50,615 nt of DNA from Pseudomonas sp. IPO3778. Lineage in GTDB: Bacteria; Pseudomonadota; Gammaproteobacteria; Pseudomonadales; Pseudomonadaceae. The notes beneath the pieces were generated by a model. It was not told the DNA's origin. It ran no database searches and saw only the letters and a program-made list of their open reading frames with translations. Positions 42,075-50,569 of this stretch are shown here, piece by piece. The stretch covers positions 1-50,615 of the forward strand of contig NZ_JACARC010000018.1 in NCBI RefSeq assembly GCF_013386825.1, in the 5' to 3' direction. A program made the translations under genes and the position numbers. Each line of letters begins with the position of its first letter. Position 1 is the first letter of the stretch.

Positions 42075-42556
42075 CGGTAGCGCCGTGCAATCAGGTGATC
42101 AAGGGAGAAACAGCCCGGCCCCTTGGCTATCAGCAGCAACAGCAGTGCGATCCACGTGCCATGGGTGGGGTAGGCTTCCGGGTAGACGAACAGCTGGATG
42201 GTCAGGGTCATGCCCAGCAACGCCAGCGCCGAGAACCGTGTGGCAAACCCCACCAGGATCAGCACCGGGAAAAAATGCTCGGCGAATGCCGACAAATGCG
42301 CTGCGACTTCTGGCGACAGCAACGGCACATGGTATTCACTGCGAAACAGCGGCACGGTGGACGGCGCCAGCTGCGGCCAGCCCAGTTGGAACGTACCGCC
42401 TATCAGGTCCACGGCAAAGCCTTCGACTTTGGTCTGGCCGGATTTCCAGAACACCGCGGCAATGGAGAACCGTGCGACAAAGGCGATCAGGCTGTAGGGG
42501 ATTTTCTCGAAGAGCTGGATGATCCGTTGGATCAGGCCGGGGGCGCTGGCGTTCAT
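42071..42556 (-). CDS. DoxX-family membrane protein of the bufferin-like operon
   Basis: This 161-aa DoxX protein has about four hydrophobic helices (IPYSLIAFVARFSIAAVFW; HFFPVLILVGFATRFSALAL). In gig/bufferin operons a DoxX gene follows the DUF2063 gene and is thought to work at the inner membrane, perhaps in quinone-linked redox steps; its role is not settled. It overlaps bufC by 4 nt (ATGA), and its stop overlaps the convergent LysR gene by 4 nt. The ATG at 42556 is chosen for the overlap. Confidence 0.9.
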   Translation of the reverse strand: MNASAPGLIQRIIQLFEKIPYSLIAFVARFSIAAVFWKSGQTKVEGFAVDLIGGTFQLGWPQLAPSTVPLFRSEYHVPLLSPEVAAHLSAFAEHFFPVLILVGFATRFSALALLGMTLTIQLFVYPEAYPTHGTWIALLLLLIAKGPGCFSLDHLIARRYR

Positions 42557-43329
42557 GGCGATACCTTTTGTTCTAGGTGCAAGTGAGTGATAGCGCCGTG
42601 GCCGATCAGCAGGGCCAGGCATTGGTGCAAGTCAAACTCGGCGGCGGCATCGAGGGCGTAGGCCACGGCCATCTCCAGCGGCCAGCCGTTGTTCAGGCTG
42701 TTGATAAACGCCACCGAGCCGCTGTCGATGCGAAACACCTGCACGTCCAGGCCGTTGCGCAGTACCAGCGCACTTTGGGCGTGGAAGGGGTCGAGGGTGG
42801 CAAGGGATTCGTCCGTCTGGTGCGCGGCCCATAAAGCCACCACGGCGTAGGCCGAATTCAGGGTGGCAAGGGAGGGATGCAGTTGCAGGCGCAGTTCGCC
42901 CAGGCCCGACTGTTGTTGCAGGGCGGCGATGACCTCTTGCTGATCCAGTACCAATACATCTGCGGCGTGATAGGCCATCACCCGCAGCCGCTCCAGCCGC
43001 GCCACGTCAGCCAGGTACGGCACGCTGGCGGCGGGGGCGAAGGCCTGGATAAAGTCGGCCAGGTCGCCGCCGTACTCATTGATCAGTGGACCTGTCGGCG
43101 GGAACTCCTGGACATACACGCCGGCCATCGCGCGAAAAAACTCATCGCCCACCAGTTGCAGGGTGACCGGGTAGCTGGTGGCCAGGGCGTTGATCAGTGA
43201 GCTGTGAACATTGTTGCGATACACCGCAAAACGACTGGCCGGATCGGCGCCGTTGCGGCTGAACAAGCCTGGCGGGCAGCGTTCCTCTGACGAAAGCAGT
43301 GCGCGGGTAAAGACGTCCTGGCGGCTCAT
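42553..43329 (-). CDS. bufC: BufC/HvfC-type DUF2063 protein
   Basis: This 258-aa protein has the N-terminal DUF2063 domain ([22 protein letters not shown], about 33-55) with helices typical of BufC/HvfC proteins. In characterised MNIO systems this partner recognises the precursor peptide and assists the DUF692 enzyme. It overlaps bufB by 4 nt and the DoxX gene by 4 nt, so three subunits are likely made in fixed ratio. Confidence 0.9.
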   Translation of the reverse strand: MSRQDVFTRALLSSEERCPPGLFSRNGADPASRFAVYRNNVHSSLINALATSYPVTLQLVGDEFFRAMAGVYVQEFPPTGPLINEYGGDLADFIQAFAPAASVPYLADVARLERLRVMAYHAADVLVLDQQEVIAALQQQSGLGELRLQLHPSLATLNSAYAVVALWAAHQTDESLATLDPFHAQSALVLRNGLDVQVFRIDSGSVAFINSLNNGWPLEMAVAYALDAAAEFDLHQCLALLIGHGAITHLHLEQKVSP

Positions 43330-44201
43330 GCACTCACCTCCAGCAGAAACCGTTCGGCCTGACGCGCTTCGGCGTGCAGCACGCTGAAGGCCGGTACCTG
43401 GTTGTCACGTTCGATGAGCGTGGCCACTGGCCCCGTGCGCTTGAGCACGTGCTGGTAGAGCTGCCATACCGCGTTGTCGATCGGCGCGCCGTGGTCGTCA
43501 ATCAGCAAGCGGTCGCCTAGGCTGTCGGTGTCTTCGGCAAACCCTGCCAGATGAATCTCGCTCACGGCGTGCAGGGGCAAGGCGTCGATGTACTTCAACG
43601 GGTCTTGCTGATGGTTGATGCACGACACATACACATTGTTGACGTCCAGCAGCAGCCCGCAGCCGGTGCGGCGGATCACTTCGCTGATGAAGTCGGTTTC
43701 TTCCAGGGTGGAGCACTGGAACTGCAGGTAGGTCGACGGGTTCTCCAGCAGCATTCGCCGCTGAAGACGGCTTTGCACCTGGTCGATGTGTTCGCATACT
43801 CGTTGGAGGGTTTCATCGTCATAGGCCAGCGGCAGCAAATCATTGAGAAACACCGGGCCGTGGCTGGACCAGGCCAGGTGTTCGGAAAAAGAGTGGGGTT
43901 GATAGCGTTCGATCAGCGTCGCCAGGCGCGCCAGGTGGTCATCGTTCAGCGGGCCTTCGCCGCCGATAGACAGGCCAACACCGTGCAGCGACAGCGGGTA
44001 CTGTTCGCGGATTAATCCCAGGTAGTGATGGAAAGGCCCGCCGGCCACCATATAGTTTTCGGCGTGGACTTCGAAAAAACCAATGTCGGGGGAAGTCTCG
44101 AGCACTTCACTGAAGTGCTCGTTCTTGAGCCCCAGCCCGGCCCGACGTGGGAGGCCGGGCGCCTGAGCCTGGGAGATGGAGTGGGTGCATGGGAGCGTCA
44201 T
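43326..44201 (-). CDS. bufB: BufB-type MNIO enzyme (DUF692), multinuclear iron peptide-modifying oxidase
   Basis: This 291-aa TIM-barrel protein of DUF692 is the family of MbnB, TglH and ChrH, which oxidise cysteines of peptides using two or three irons and oxygen. Likely metal and active-site motifs are intact: FEVHAEN (43-49), H73 (SLHGVGLS), SEHLAW (106-111), LLENPSTY (151-158), [14 protein letters not shown] (184-197), EIHLAGF (215-221), DDHG (235-238) and ERD (264-266). It starts 26 nt after bufA. In bufferin systems it converts precursor Cys residues into thiooxazole; the reaction here is inferred. Confidence 0.93.
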   Translation of the reverse strand: MTLPCTHSISQAQAPGLPRRAGLGLKNEHFSEVLETSPDIGFFEVHAENYMVAGGPFHHYLGLIREQYPLSLHGVGLSIGGEGPLNDDHLARLATLIERYQPHSFSEHLAWSSHGPVFLNDLLPLAYDDETLQRVCEHIDQVQSRLQRRMLLENPSTYLQFQCSTLEETDFISEVIRRTGCGLLLDVNNVYVSCINHQQDPLKYIDALPLHAVSEIHLAGFAEDTDSLGDRLLIDDHGAPIDNAVWQLYQHVLKRTGPVATLIERDNQVPAFSVLHAEARQAERFLLEVSA

Positions 44202-44227
44202 CGTCAGTACTCAGGCTGTGCAGGGTT

Positions 44228-44533
44228 TCAGGACTTGGCGGTGAAGGCTGCTTCCTGGCCGAAACCGGTTGGCGAGGTGGCGCTTGGGGTTTTCAGGCAG
44301 GTGCCGGCCGGGACGAGTTTCCAGGCGTTGGCTTGGTCCTTGACCTTCGAGGTGCCGGCGCAAGTGGTGCCAGCGCCTGCAGCGCAATCGTTCTTGCCGG
44401 CTTCGGCCACACCGAAGCATTTCTGCATGTCATCGGCAGCGTGGGCGGTGGTGGTCAGGGCGGACAGGCTCAGGGCCGAACCCAGGGCCAGGATCAGGGT
44501 GGCAGCGGACAGCGAACGGGTTTTAGTAGTCAT
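44228..44533 (-). CDS. bufA: Bufferin-like RiPP precursor BufA (DUF2282)
   Basis: This 101-aa exported small protein has a signal peptide at about 1-32 (cut after AHA). The mature part has four Cys: C39 in [14 protein letters not shown]50 at the end of the same motif, C58 and C79. The KC(F/Y)G(V/I)-x(4)-GKNDCA core is the hallmark of DUF2282/bufferin precursors. These are exported with their signal peptide rather than a classical RiPP leader. It is the first gene of the four-gene operon and is probably the abundant product. Metal bound is unknown; copper is the precedent. Confidence 0.9.
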   Translation of the reverse strand: MTTKTRSLSAATLILALGSALSLSALTTTAHAADDMQKCFGVAEAGKNDCAAGAGTTCAGTSKVKDQANAWKLVPAGTCLKTPSATSPTGFGQEAAFTAKS

Positions 44534-44588
44534 GGTGTATCTCCAGCAGTGGGTTGAGTTGGCAAGCGTAGCTGCCTGCTTACACCAC

Positions 44589-44616
44589 TAGAGACAGGGG
44601 GAAGGGATTCGTTACA
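44589..44616 (-). promoter_or_regulatory. Candidate ECF-sigma-type promoter for the bufferin operon
   Basis: On the minus strand, TGTAACG (44610-44616) and GTCTCTA (44589-44595) are separated by 14 nt, upstream of bufA by about 55-83 nt. The -35 TGTAAC and a CTCTA-like -10 resemble ECF promoters; the Caulobacter bufferin operon is under an ECF factor. No ECF gene lies in the window. Pattern match by eye only. Confidence 0.35.
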
Positions 44617-44653
44617 AACGCGGCGAAATTAATTTCAGGTTTCGCAAAACAAG

Positions 44654-44740
44654 TGTGGGAGCTGGCTTGCCTGCGATGCTGACGCCTCGGTGTTTCAGAA
44701 CCACCGAAGCGATGCTATCGCAGGCAAGCCAGCTCCCACA
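44654..44740. repeat. Paired inverted REP, class C copy 3
   Basis: The arms tgtgggagctggcttgcctg and complement are the same as at 13549-13620 and 20178-20266. It lies between braG's stop and the bufA promoter region. Confidence 0.88.
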
Positions 44741-44750
44741 GAGGCCGGCA

Positions 44751-45452
44751 TTAACCGCCCAGGTAAGCCTCACGCACTTTCGGGTCGGTCAGCAGTTGTT
44801 CGCCGCTGCCCTGCATCACCACCCGGCCGTTTTCCAGCACATAGGCACGGTCGGCGATCTTCAGTGCCTGGTTGGCGTTCTGCTCCACCAGGAACACCGT
44901 CACCCCGTCCTTGCGCAGCTGTTCGATGATGTCGAAGATCTGCTGGATGATGATCGGTGCCAGGCCCAGTGAAGGCTCATCCAGCAGCAACAGCTTGGGC
45001 TTGCTCATCAGCGCGCGGCCGATGGCGAGCATTTGCTGTTCGCCACCGGACATGGTGCCGCCGCGCTGGCTGAAGCGTTCCTTGAGCCGTGGGAACAGGT
45101 GCAAGACCTTGTCCATCTGCTCCTGGTAGTCGCCCTTGTCGGTAAAGAACCCGCCCATGGCAAGGTTCTCTTCCACGGTCAGGCGGGCAAACACCCGACG
45201 GCCTTCCGGAACCACGGCAATGCTCTTGCGCATGATCTCGGAGGAGGCCTGGCCCACCAGTTCCTCACCCATGTAGCGGATGCTGCCGCTGTGAGCCTGG
45301 GGCGAACCGCACAGGGTCATCAGCAGCGTGGATTTACCGGCACCGTTGGCGCCGATCAGGGTGACGATTTCGCCTTGGCGCACTTCGACGTTGACGCTGT
45401 GCAGCGCCTGGATCTTGCCGTAGAAAGTGGAAACGTTTTCGAATTGCAGCAT
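44751..45452 (-). CDS. braG: Branched-chain amino acid ABC transporter ATPase BraG/LivF
   Basis: This 233-aa ATPase has Walker A GANGAGKST (34-42), signature MSGGEQQMLAIG and Walker B LLLLDEPSLGLAP. It energises Leu/Ile/Val uptake with BraF. It is the last gene of braCDEFG and starts 1 nt after the braF stop. A REP pair follows the stop. Confidence 0.94.
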   Translation of the reverse strand: MLQFENVSTFYGKIQALHSVNVEVRQGEIVTLIGANGAGKSTLLMTLCGSPQAHSGSIRYMGEELVGQASSEIMRKSIAVVPEGRRVFARLTVEENLAMGGFFTDKGDYQEQMDKVLHLFPRLKERFSQRGGTMSGGEQQMLAIGRALMSKPKLLLLDEPSLGLAPIIIQQIFDIIEQLRKDGVTVFLVEQNANQALKIADRAYVLENGRVVMQGSGEQLLTDPKVREAYLGG

Positions 45453-45453
45453 T

Positions 45454-46221
45454 TTACGCTTCCCCCAAATAGGCTTTGATCACGGCCGGGTTGTCGCGGA
45501 TCTGCTCCGGCGTGCCGTCGGCCAGTGGCGTGCCCTGGTTGATCACGACGATATGGTCGGAGATGCTCATGACCAGTTTCATGTCGTGTTCGATCAGCAG
45601 CACGGTGGCGTTGTTTTCTTCACGCAGCACACTGATCAGCGCCTTGAGGTCTTCGGTTTCCCTTGGGTTCAGGCCGGCGGCCGGTTCGTCGAGCATGAGG
45701 ATCCGCGGGCGGGTCATCATGCAGCGGGCGATTTCCAGGCGACGTTGCTGACCATAGGCCAGGGTGCCGGCAGGGCGGTTGGCAAACTCGGTGAGGTTGA
45801 CCTTGTCCAGCCAGTACTCGGCGTATTCCATGGCCTCGCGCTCGCTCTTGCGGAACGCCGGGGTCTTGAACAGGCCGGCAAAGAAGTTGGTGTTCAAGTG
45901 ACGATGCTGGGCGATCAACAGGTTCTCGACCGCCGTCATGTCCTTGAACAGCCGCACGTTCTGGAAGGTTCGCACCACGCCCTTGCGGGCAATCTCGTGG
46001 CCGGCCAGGCCCTGGATCGGCTGGCCGTCCAGCAGGATGGTACCGCCCGCCGGCTTGTAGAACCCGGTCAGGCAGTTGAACACCGTGGTCTTGCCGGCGC
46101 CGTTGGGGCCGATCAAGGCCACAACCTGTTTCTCTTGTACGGTCAGGGCCACGCCATTGACCGCCAGCAAGCCGCCGAAGCGCATGCTCAAGTTTTCGAC
46201 TTTCAGGATCTCGCGGCTCAT
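45454..46221 (-). CDS. braF: Branched-chain amino acid ABC transporter ATPase BraF/LivG
   Basis: This 255-aa ATPase has Walker [10 protein letters not shown] (38-46), a signature region in [15 protein letters not shown] and Walker [14 protein letters not shown]. It is longer at the N-terminus than LivF, as usual for LivG. It overlaps braE by 4 nt at its start. Confidence 0.94.
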   Translation of the reverse strand: MSREILKVENLSMRFGGLLAVNGVALTVQEKQVVALIGPNGAGKTTVFNCLTGFYKPAGGTILLDGQPIQGLAGHEIARKGVVRTFQNVRLFKDMTAVENLLIAQHRHLNTNFFAGLFKTPAFRKSEREAMEYAEYWLDKVNLTEFANRPAGTLAYGQQRRLEIARCMMTRPRILMLDEPAAGLNPRETEDLKALISVLREENNATVLLIEHDMKLVMSISDHIVVINQGTPLADGTPEQIRDNPAVIKAYLGEA

Positions 46222-47471
46222 TTGCGCAGCTCCATGTGTGGACGTTGCATGGGCAGCAGGCCTTGAGGACGCCAGATCATCATCAGCACCATCATGGCGC
46301 CGAACATCAACATGCGGTATTCGCTGAATTCACGCATCATTTCCGGCAGCAGGATCATCACGATCGCCGCGAGGATTACCCCCAACTGCGAGCCCATGCC
46401 GCCCAGTACCACGATGGCGAGGATGATTGCCGACTCGATGAAGGTGAACGACTCCGGTGTCACCAGCCCCTGGCGCGCGGCAAAGAAGCTGCCGGCGAAA
46501 CCGGCGAAGGTTGCCCCGAGGGTGAATGCCGAAAGTTTGATGACGGTCGGGTTCATGCCTAACGCACGGCAGGCGATTTCATCTTCGCGCAGCGCTTCCC
46601 ATGCACGGCCGATCGGCATGCGCAGCAGGCGGTTGATCACGAACAGCGCCGCCAGTGCCAGCAACAGAGCCACCAGGTACAGGAACACCACTTTGCTCAC
46701 CGGGTTGTAGTCGATCCCGAAGTACTCGTGGAACGTCTGCATGCCTTCGGCGGCGGTGCGGTCGAACGACAGCCCGAAGAACGTCGGCTTGGGAATGCTG
46801 CTGATGCCGTTGGGACCGCCGGTGATGTCTGTCAGGTTACGCAGGAACAGACGGATGATTTCACCGAAGCCCAGGGTCACGATCGCCAGGTAGTCACCCC
46901 GCAGGCGCAGCACCGGGAAGCCCAGCAGGAAACCGAAGGTGGCCGCCGCCATACCCGCCAGAGGCAGGCAGATCCAGAAGCCCCAGCCCAGGTAATGGGA
47001 GAGCAGCGCGTAGGTGTAGGCACCCACGGCATAGAAACCCACGTAACCCAGGTCGAGCAGGCCGGCCAGGCCTACCACGATGTTCAGGCCCAGACCCAGC
47101 AACACGTAGATCAGGATCAGCGTTGCGATATCCACTGCGCCACGGGAACCGAAGAACGGCCAGACCAGGGCGGCCACGATCAGGCCGATGATGATGTAGC
47201 GCTGGGTGCGCGGCAGGGTCAGGAACTGGCTGACCTTGGGCGACACCAGCGGGCCACGGTTGGACTTGAGCAGTGCACCGACCTGCTGGGTGAACAGCAC
47301 GCGCAGGAACATCAGCACCGAGCACAGGGCAATGATGGTCAACGTCACGGGGCCGGTGCCATGCACTTCAAGGTTGATCCCGACAATGCTCAGCTTGAGG
47401 CCGAGTACCGGAAAGGCCACGGCCCATACCAGCAAGGCGCTGAAAAACGCCGATTTAAGATATCTGCTCAT
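46218..47471 (-). CDS. braE: Branched-chain amino acid ABC transporter permease BraE/LivM
   Basis: This 417-aa polytopic permease has a long N-terminal extension with two extra membrane segments, typical of LivM in gamma-proteobacteria. The core carries [20 protein letters not shown] and [19 protein letters not shown]. It pairs with BraD. It overlaps both neighbours by 4 nt (start with braD, stop with braF). Confidence 0.94.
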   Translation of the reverse strand: MSRYLKSAFFSALLVWAVAFPVLGLKLSIVGINLEVHGTGPVTLTIIALCSVLMFLRVLFTQQVGALLKSNRGPLVSPKVSQFLTLPRTQRYIIIGLIVAALVWPFFGSRGAVDIATLILIYVLLGLGLNIVVGLAGLLDLGYVGFYAVGAYTYALLSHYLGWGFWICLPLAGMAAATFGFLLGFPVLRLRGDYLAIVTLGFGEIIRLFLRNLTDITGGPNGISSIPKPTFFGLSFDRTAAEGMQTFHEYFGIDYNPVSKVVFLYLVALLLALAALFVINRLLRMPIGRAWEALREDEIACRALGMNPTVIKLSAFTLGATFAGFAGSFFAARQGLVTPESFTFIESAIILAIVVLGGMGSQLGVILAAIVMILLPEMMREFSEYRMLMFGAMMVLMMIWRPQGLLPMQRPHMELRK

Positions 47472-48391
47472 ACTTTCTCAACCTCCGGACGGCCCAGAAT
47501 GCCGGTCGGCCGGAACAACAGCACCAGAACCAATAGACCGAATGCCACCACGTCCTTGTACTGGTCACCGAACACGTCGGCGCCAAAGGCTTCAGCCACC
47601 CCCAGCACCAGCCCGCCGAGCATCGCGCCCGGAATGCTGCCGATGCCGCCCAATACCGCTGCGGTGAAGGCCTTGAGGCCCACCAGGAAGCCGGCGTTGG
47701 GGTTGATCACGCCATACTGCATGCTCAGCAACACGGCAGCGATGGCGGCCAGTGCGGCACCGATGACGAAGGTCAGGGCGATGATGTTGTTGGTGTTGAT
47801 GCCCAACAGGTTGGCCATCTTGATGTCTTCGGCGCAGGCCCGGCAGGCGCGCCCCAGACGGGAGCGGGAAATGAACAGGGTCAGGCCGAGCATCGCCACC
47901 AGGGTGACGACGAAGACCAGGATCTGCATGTAGGAAATCAGCACTTCTTGTGCGCCGCCTGGGCCGAAGGAGATGCTCCCCGGGATCAGGTTGGGAATGG
48001 ATTTGTCCTTGGAATCCTGGGACAGCAATACGGTGTTCTGCAGGAAGATCGACATGCCGATCGCAGAGATCAGCGGGATCAAGCGGTTGCTGCCACGCAA
48101 GGGGCGGTACGCAACGCGTTCGATGCTGTAGCCATAGGCACTGGTTACGACGATGGACGCCAGGAACGCAGCGGTCATCAACAGCGGCAGGGAGTGGATA
48201 CCCAGCATGGCCAGCCCGGCAAGGGCGATGAAGGCCACGTAGGAGCCAATCATGTACACCTCGCCATGGGCGAAGTTAATCATTCCAATGATGCCGTAAA
48301 CCATTGTGTAGCCAATGGCTATCAAGGCATAGGTGCTGCCAACGGTCATGCCGTTAACCAGCGTTTGGAAAAAATGATAGATCTCAGGCAT
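47468..48391 (-). CDS. braD: Branched-chain amino acid ABC transporter permease BraD/LivH
   Basis: This 307-aa polytopic inner-membrane permease starts [19 protein letters not shown] and has the [14 protein letters not shown] motif typical of LivH. It pairs with BraE. It follows braC after 227 nt containing a hairpin, so the binding protein is probably made in excess. Confidence 0.95.
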   Translation of the reverse strand: MPEIYHFFQTLVNGMTVGSTYALIAIGYTMVYGIIGMINFAHGEVYMIGSYVAFIALAGLAMLGIHSLPLLMTAAFLASIVVTSAYGYSIERVAYRPLRGSNRLIPLISAIGMSIFLQNTVLLSQDSKDKSIPNLIPGSISFGPGGAQEVLISYMQILVFVVTLVAMLGLTLFISRSRLGRACRACAEDIKMANLLGINTNNIIALTFVIGAALAAIAAVLLSMQYGVINPNAGFLVGLKAFTAAVLGGIGSIPGAMLGGLVLGVAEAFGADVFGDQYKDVVAFGLLVLVLLFRPTGILGRPEVEKV

Positions 48392-48572
48392 TACAGCGCT
48401 CCTAAAAACCCGATACGCATTTCACTGGTGGAGTCAATTTCCGGCTCGGTGCCCTGTTCTGTGATCAGGTTGCACAAAGCGTTTGCCAGCGAACCGCTGG
48501 TGACGGTTTTAAGATTTTCAGGTGAGCCAGCTCCCGGATCGCGGGTGTCGGGCCCATAAACCTCGTAAAACA

Positions 48573-48598
48573 AAGCCCACTGCTTGCACAGTGGGCTT
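48573..48598 (-). terminator. Intercistronic hairpin after braC
   Basis: A perfect 10-bp stem (48573-48582 with 48589-48598) and 6-nt loop are followed on the minus strand by TGTTTTA. It lies 20 nt after the braC stop and resembles the hairpin after aotJ, likely a partial terminator or 3' stabiliser. The rest of the 227-nt gap to braD has only a short spurious open frame. Confidence 0.75.
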
Positions 48599-48618
48599 GT
48601 TGACCAGTAACGCCTGGC

Positions 48619-49746
48619 TTACTGAGGGGAAACTTCGGTTTTTGGTTTGCCGAAGTGCCATTCGTAGACCACGAACTTGAAGTCCTTCAGGTCGCCCTTG
48701 GCGTCGAAGCTCAGGTCGCCGGTTGGGGTCTTGAAGGTACCGGCGTGGATGGCCGCAGCCACTTTCGCGGTGTCTTCGCTCTTCGCGGCAGTGATACCAC
48801 CGGCGATCACTTCAACAGCCGAGTAGGCCGGGAACACGAACGGACCGGTTGGGTCCTGCTTGTTCTTGGTGAACTCTTCAACGATTGCCTTGTTGGCAGG
48901 ATCGGTGTCGAACGACTTCGGCAGGGTGACCAGCAGGCCTTCGGAAGCGCCCTGGGCGATTTGCGAGATGGAGTCGTTGCCGACGCCTTCCGGGCCCATG
49001 AACTTGGCGTTTACGCCTTTTTCCTTGGCTTGGCGCAGGATCAGGCCCAGCTCAGGGTGGTAGCCGCCGTAGTAGACGAAGTCGACGTTGGCTTGCTTGA
49101 GCTTCTGGATCAGCGAGCCGAAGTCCTTGTCGCCAGCGTTGATGCCTTCGAAGAGGGCAACTTTCACGCCTTTCTTCTCGAGGGTCTGTTTAACGGCGGT
49201 GGCGATGCCTTCACCGTACTGCTGTTTGTCGTGGATAACGGCGACGACTTTCGGCTTCACGTGGTCGGCGATGTAGTTGCCGGCGGCCGGGCCTTGAGCG
49301 CTGTCCAGGCCGATGGTGCGGAAGATCAGCTTGTAGCCACGGGAAGTGATTTCCGGGCTGGTGGCAGCCGGGGTGATCATGATCACGCCTTCGTCTTCAT
49401 AGATGTCGGAGGCTGGCTGAGTGGAGCTGGAGCAGAGGTGACCGACCACGAACTTGACGCCGTCGTTGACCACTTTGTTGGCTACGGCTACGGCTTGTTT
49501 TGGATCGCAAGCGTCGTCGTATTCCTTGGCTTCGAGCATTTTGCCATCTACGCCGCCTTTGGCGTTGATGTCGGCGATAGCCTGTTTGGCACCCATGAAC
49601 TGCATGTCGCCGTACTGGGTCACAGGGCCGGTTTTAGGGCCGGCAATACCGATCTTGATGGTGTCAGCGGCGAACGAATGGCTGGCAACCCCAGCCAGGA
49701 CCATAGCGGCAAACAGTTTGGAAATCTGCTTAGTAGCCTTATTCAT
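48619..49746 (-). CDS. braC: Branched-chain amino acid-binding periplasmic protein BraC
   Basis: This 375-aa LivJ/LivK-type (type I fold) binding protein has a signal peptide at about 1-26 (cut after SFA). Typical features are IKIGIAGPKTGPVTQYGDMQF near the mature N-terminus, two Cys (DDACD; HLCSSS) that form the conserved disulfide and a C-terminal FKFVVYEW. It binds Leu, Ile, Val (and often Ala/Thr in Pseudomonas) for BraDEFG. It is the first gene of the operon. Confidence 0.95.
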   Translation of the reverse strand: MNKATKQISKLFAAMVLAGVASHSFAADTIKIGIAGPKTGPVTQYGDMQFMGAKQAIADINAKGGVDGKMLEAKEYDDACDPKQAVAVANKVVNDGVKFVVGHLCSSSTQPASDIYEDEGVIMITPAATSPEITSRGYKLIFRTIGLDSAQGPAAGNYIADHVKPKVVAVIHDKQQYGEGIATAVKQTLEKKGVKVALFEGINAGDKDFGSLIQKLKQANVDFVYYGGYHPELGLILRQAKEKGVNAKFMGPEGVGNDSISQIAQGASEGLLVTLPKSFDTDPANKAIVEEFTKNKQDPTGPFVFPAYSAVEVIAGGITAAKSEDTAKVAAAIHAGTFKTPTGDLSFDAKGDLKDFKFVVYEWHFGKPKTEVSPQ

Positions 49747-49847
49747 AGTGCTCCACTCTTACTGTTGTATTTTTTATAGTTCTAGCGGCCTTGTGAGCTG
49801 CAGAACCGGATCAGATATCTCGGATATCCCCCGGCAGCGGCCTGGCA

Positions 49848-49863
49848 ACTGTACCGGTACAGT
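49848..49863. promoter_or_regulatory. Perfect 16-nt palindrome upstream of braC
   Basis: The perfect palindrome ACTGTACCGGTACAGT lies about 100 nt before the braC ATG. A second pair, GATATC-tcg-GATATC (49814-49828), is nearer the gene. The 340-nt gap 49747-50086 otherwise shows no gene; it must hold the bra promoter and that of the divergent DUF2288 gene. A MocR/GntR-type operator is a guess from shape. Confidence 0.45.
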
Positions 49864-50086
49864 GTAGAGCGCCGGTTGATCGCTTGAAAAGCTGGCTGCT
49901 GGGGGCAAAACCCGGGTATGTCGCTTAAATGAAAGAAAAAGACAGAATTGCGGCGGGGTGATGCCAGAGTTTCGGGCAATCCTTGGCTTTCCTGACACTT
50001 TCGTTCGGTGCCTCATTTGCAACTGGGTTTTTCTGCCTGGTACTCGACGGTATGATTGCGCCGTTTTTTTCTTCAGGTGAATTCCC

Positions 50087-50389
50087 ATGACGCAAGAACC
50101 TAGCACCCTCTATGCCAAGCTGCTTGGTGAAACCGCGGAAATTTCCTGGAAGGAGCTTGAGCCGTTCTTTGCCAAGGGTGCCCTATTGTGGGTCGACGCC
50201 GGGCTGGATTTGATCGAGGCCGCCGAGGGGATGGCGGAGGATAACCGTGAGAAAGTCGCTGCCTGGCTGGCTGCGGGGAGTCTGGGCGAGGTGTCTGCGA
50301 CGCGGGCATTGGACCTGGTTGAGCGGGATCCGGCGCTTTGGGCTGTGGTGGTTTCGCCTTGGATTCTGATCCAGGAAAGGGCGGCGTAG
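50087..50389 (+). CDS. DUF2288 small protein
   Basis: This 100-aa cytoplasmic protein has two helical segments (LYAKLLGETAEISWKELEPFF; EKVAAWLAAGSLGEVSATRA), matching DUF2288. Function is unknown. It is divergent from braC with its own upstream region and no partner gene visible. The remaining 50390-50569 shows nothing recognisable. Confidence 0.85.
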   Translation: MTQEPSTLYAKLLGETAEISWKELEPFFAKGALLWVDAGLDLIEAAEGMAEDNREKVAAWLAAGSLGEVSATRALDLVERDPALWAVVVSPWILIQERAA

Positions 50390-50569
50390 GAAATGCCTGC
50401 TCGAAAATGGTGCGGGTTTTTTCTGGGTTTAAGTGTGTAGGCGGGTAACTGCGTTTGCCGTGATGGCACGTTGCCGTAGAGAAAGGTCACAGGCGGGGGT
50501 TACGTGCGCGTCATGGGAACAGTTTTGTTCGGGGCGGAATGCGGGGGGAATTGTTTCTTGGTGTGTGTA

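Noticed and set aside
46728..47933. 401-aa open frame opposite braE/braD
   Set aside because: Antisense to two well-supported permeases; Gln/His-rich shadow translation.
48391..48573. 60-aa open frame between braC and braD
   Set aside because: No ribosome-binding site, no domain, and it runs into the hairpin region.
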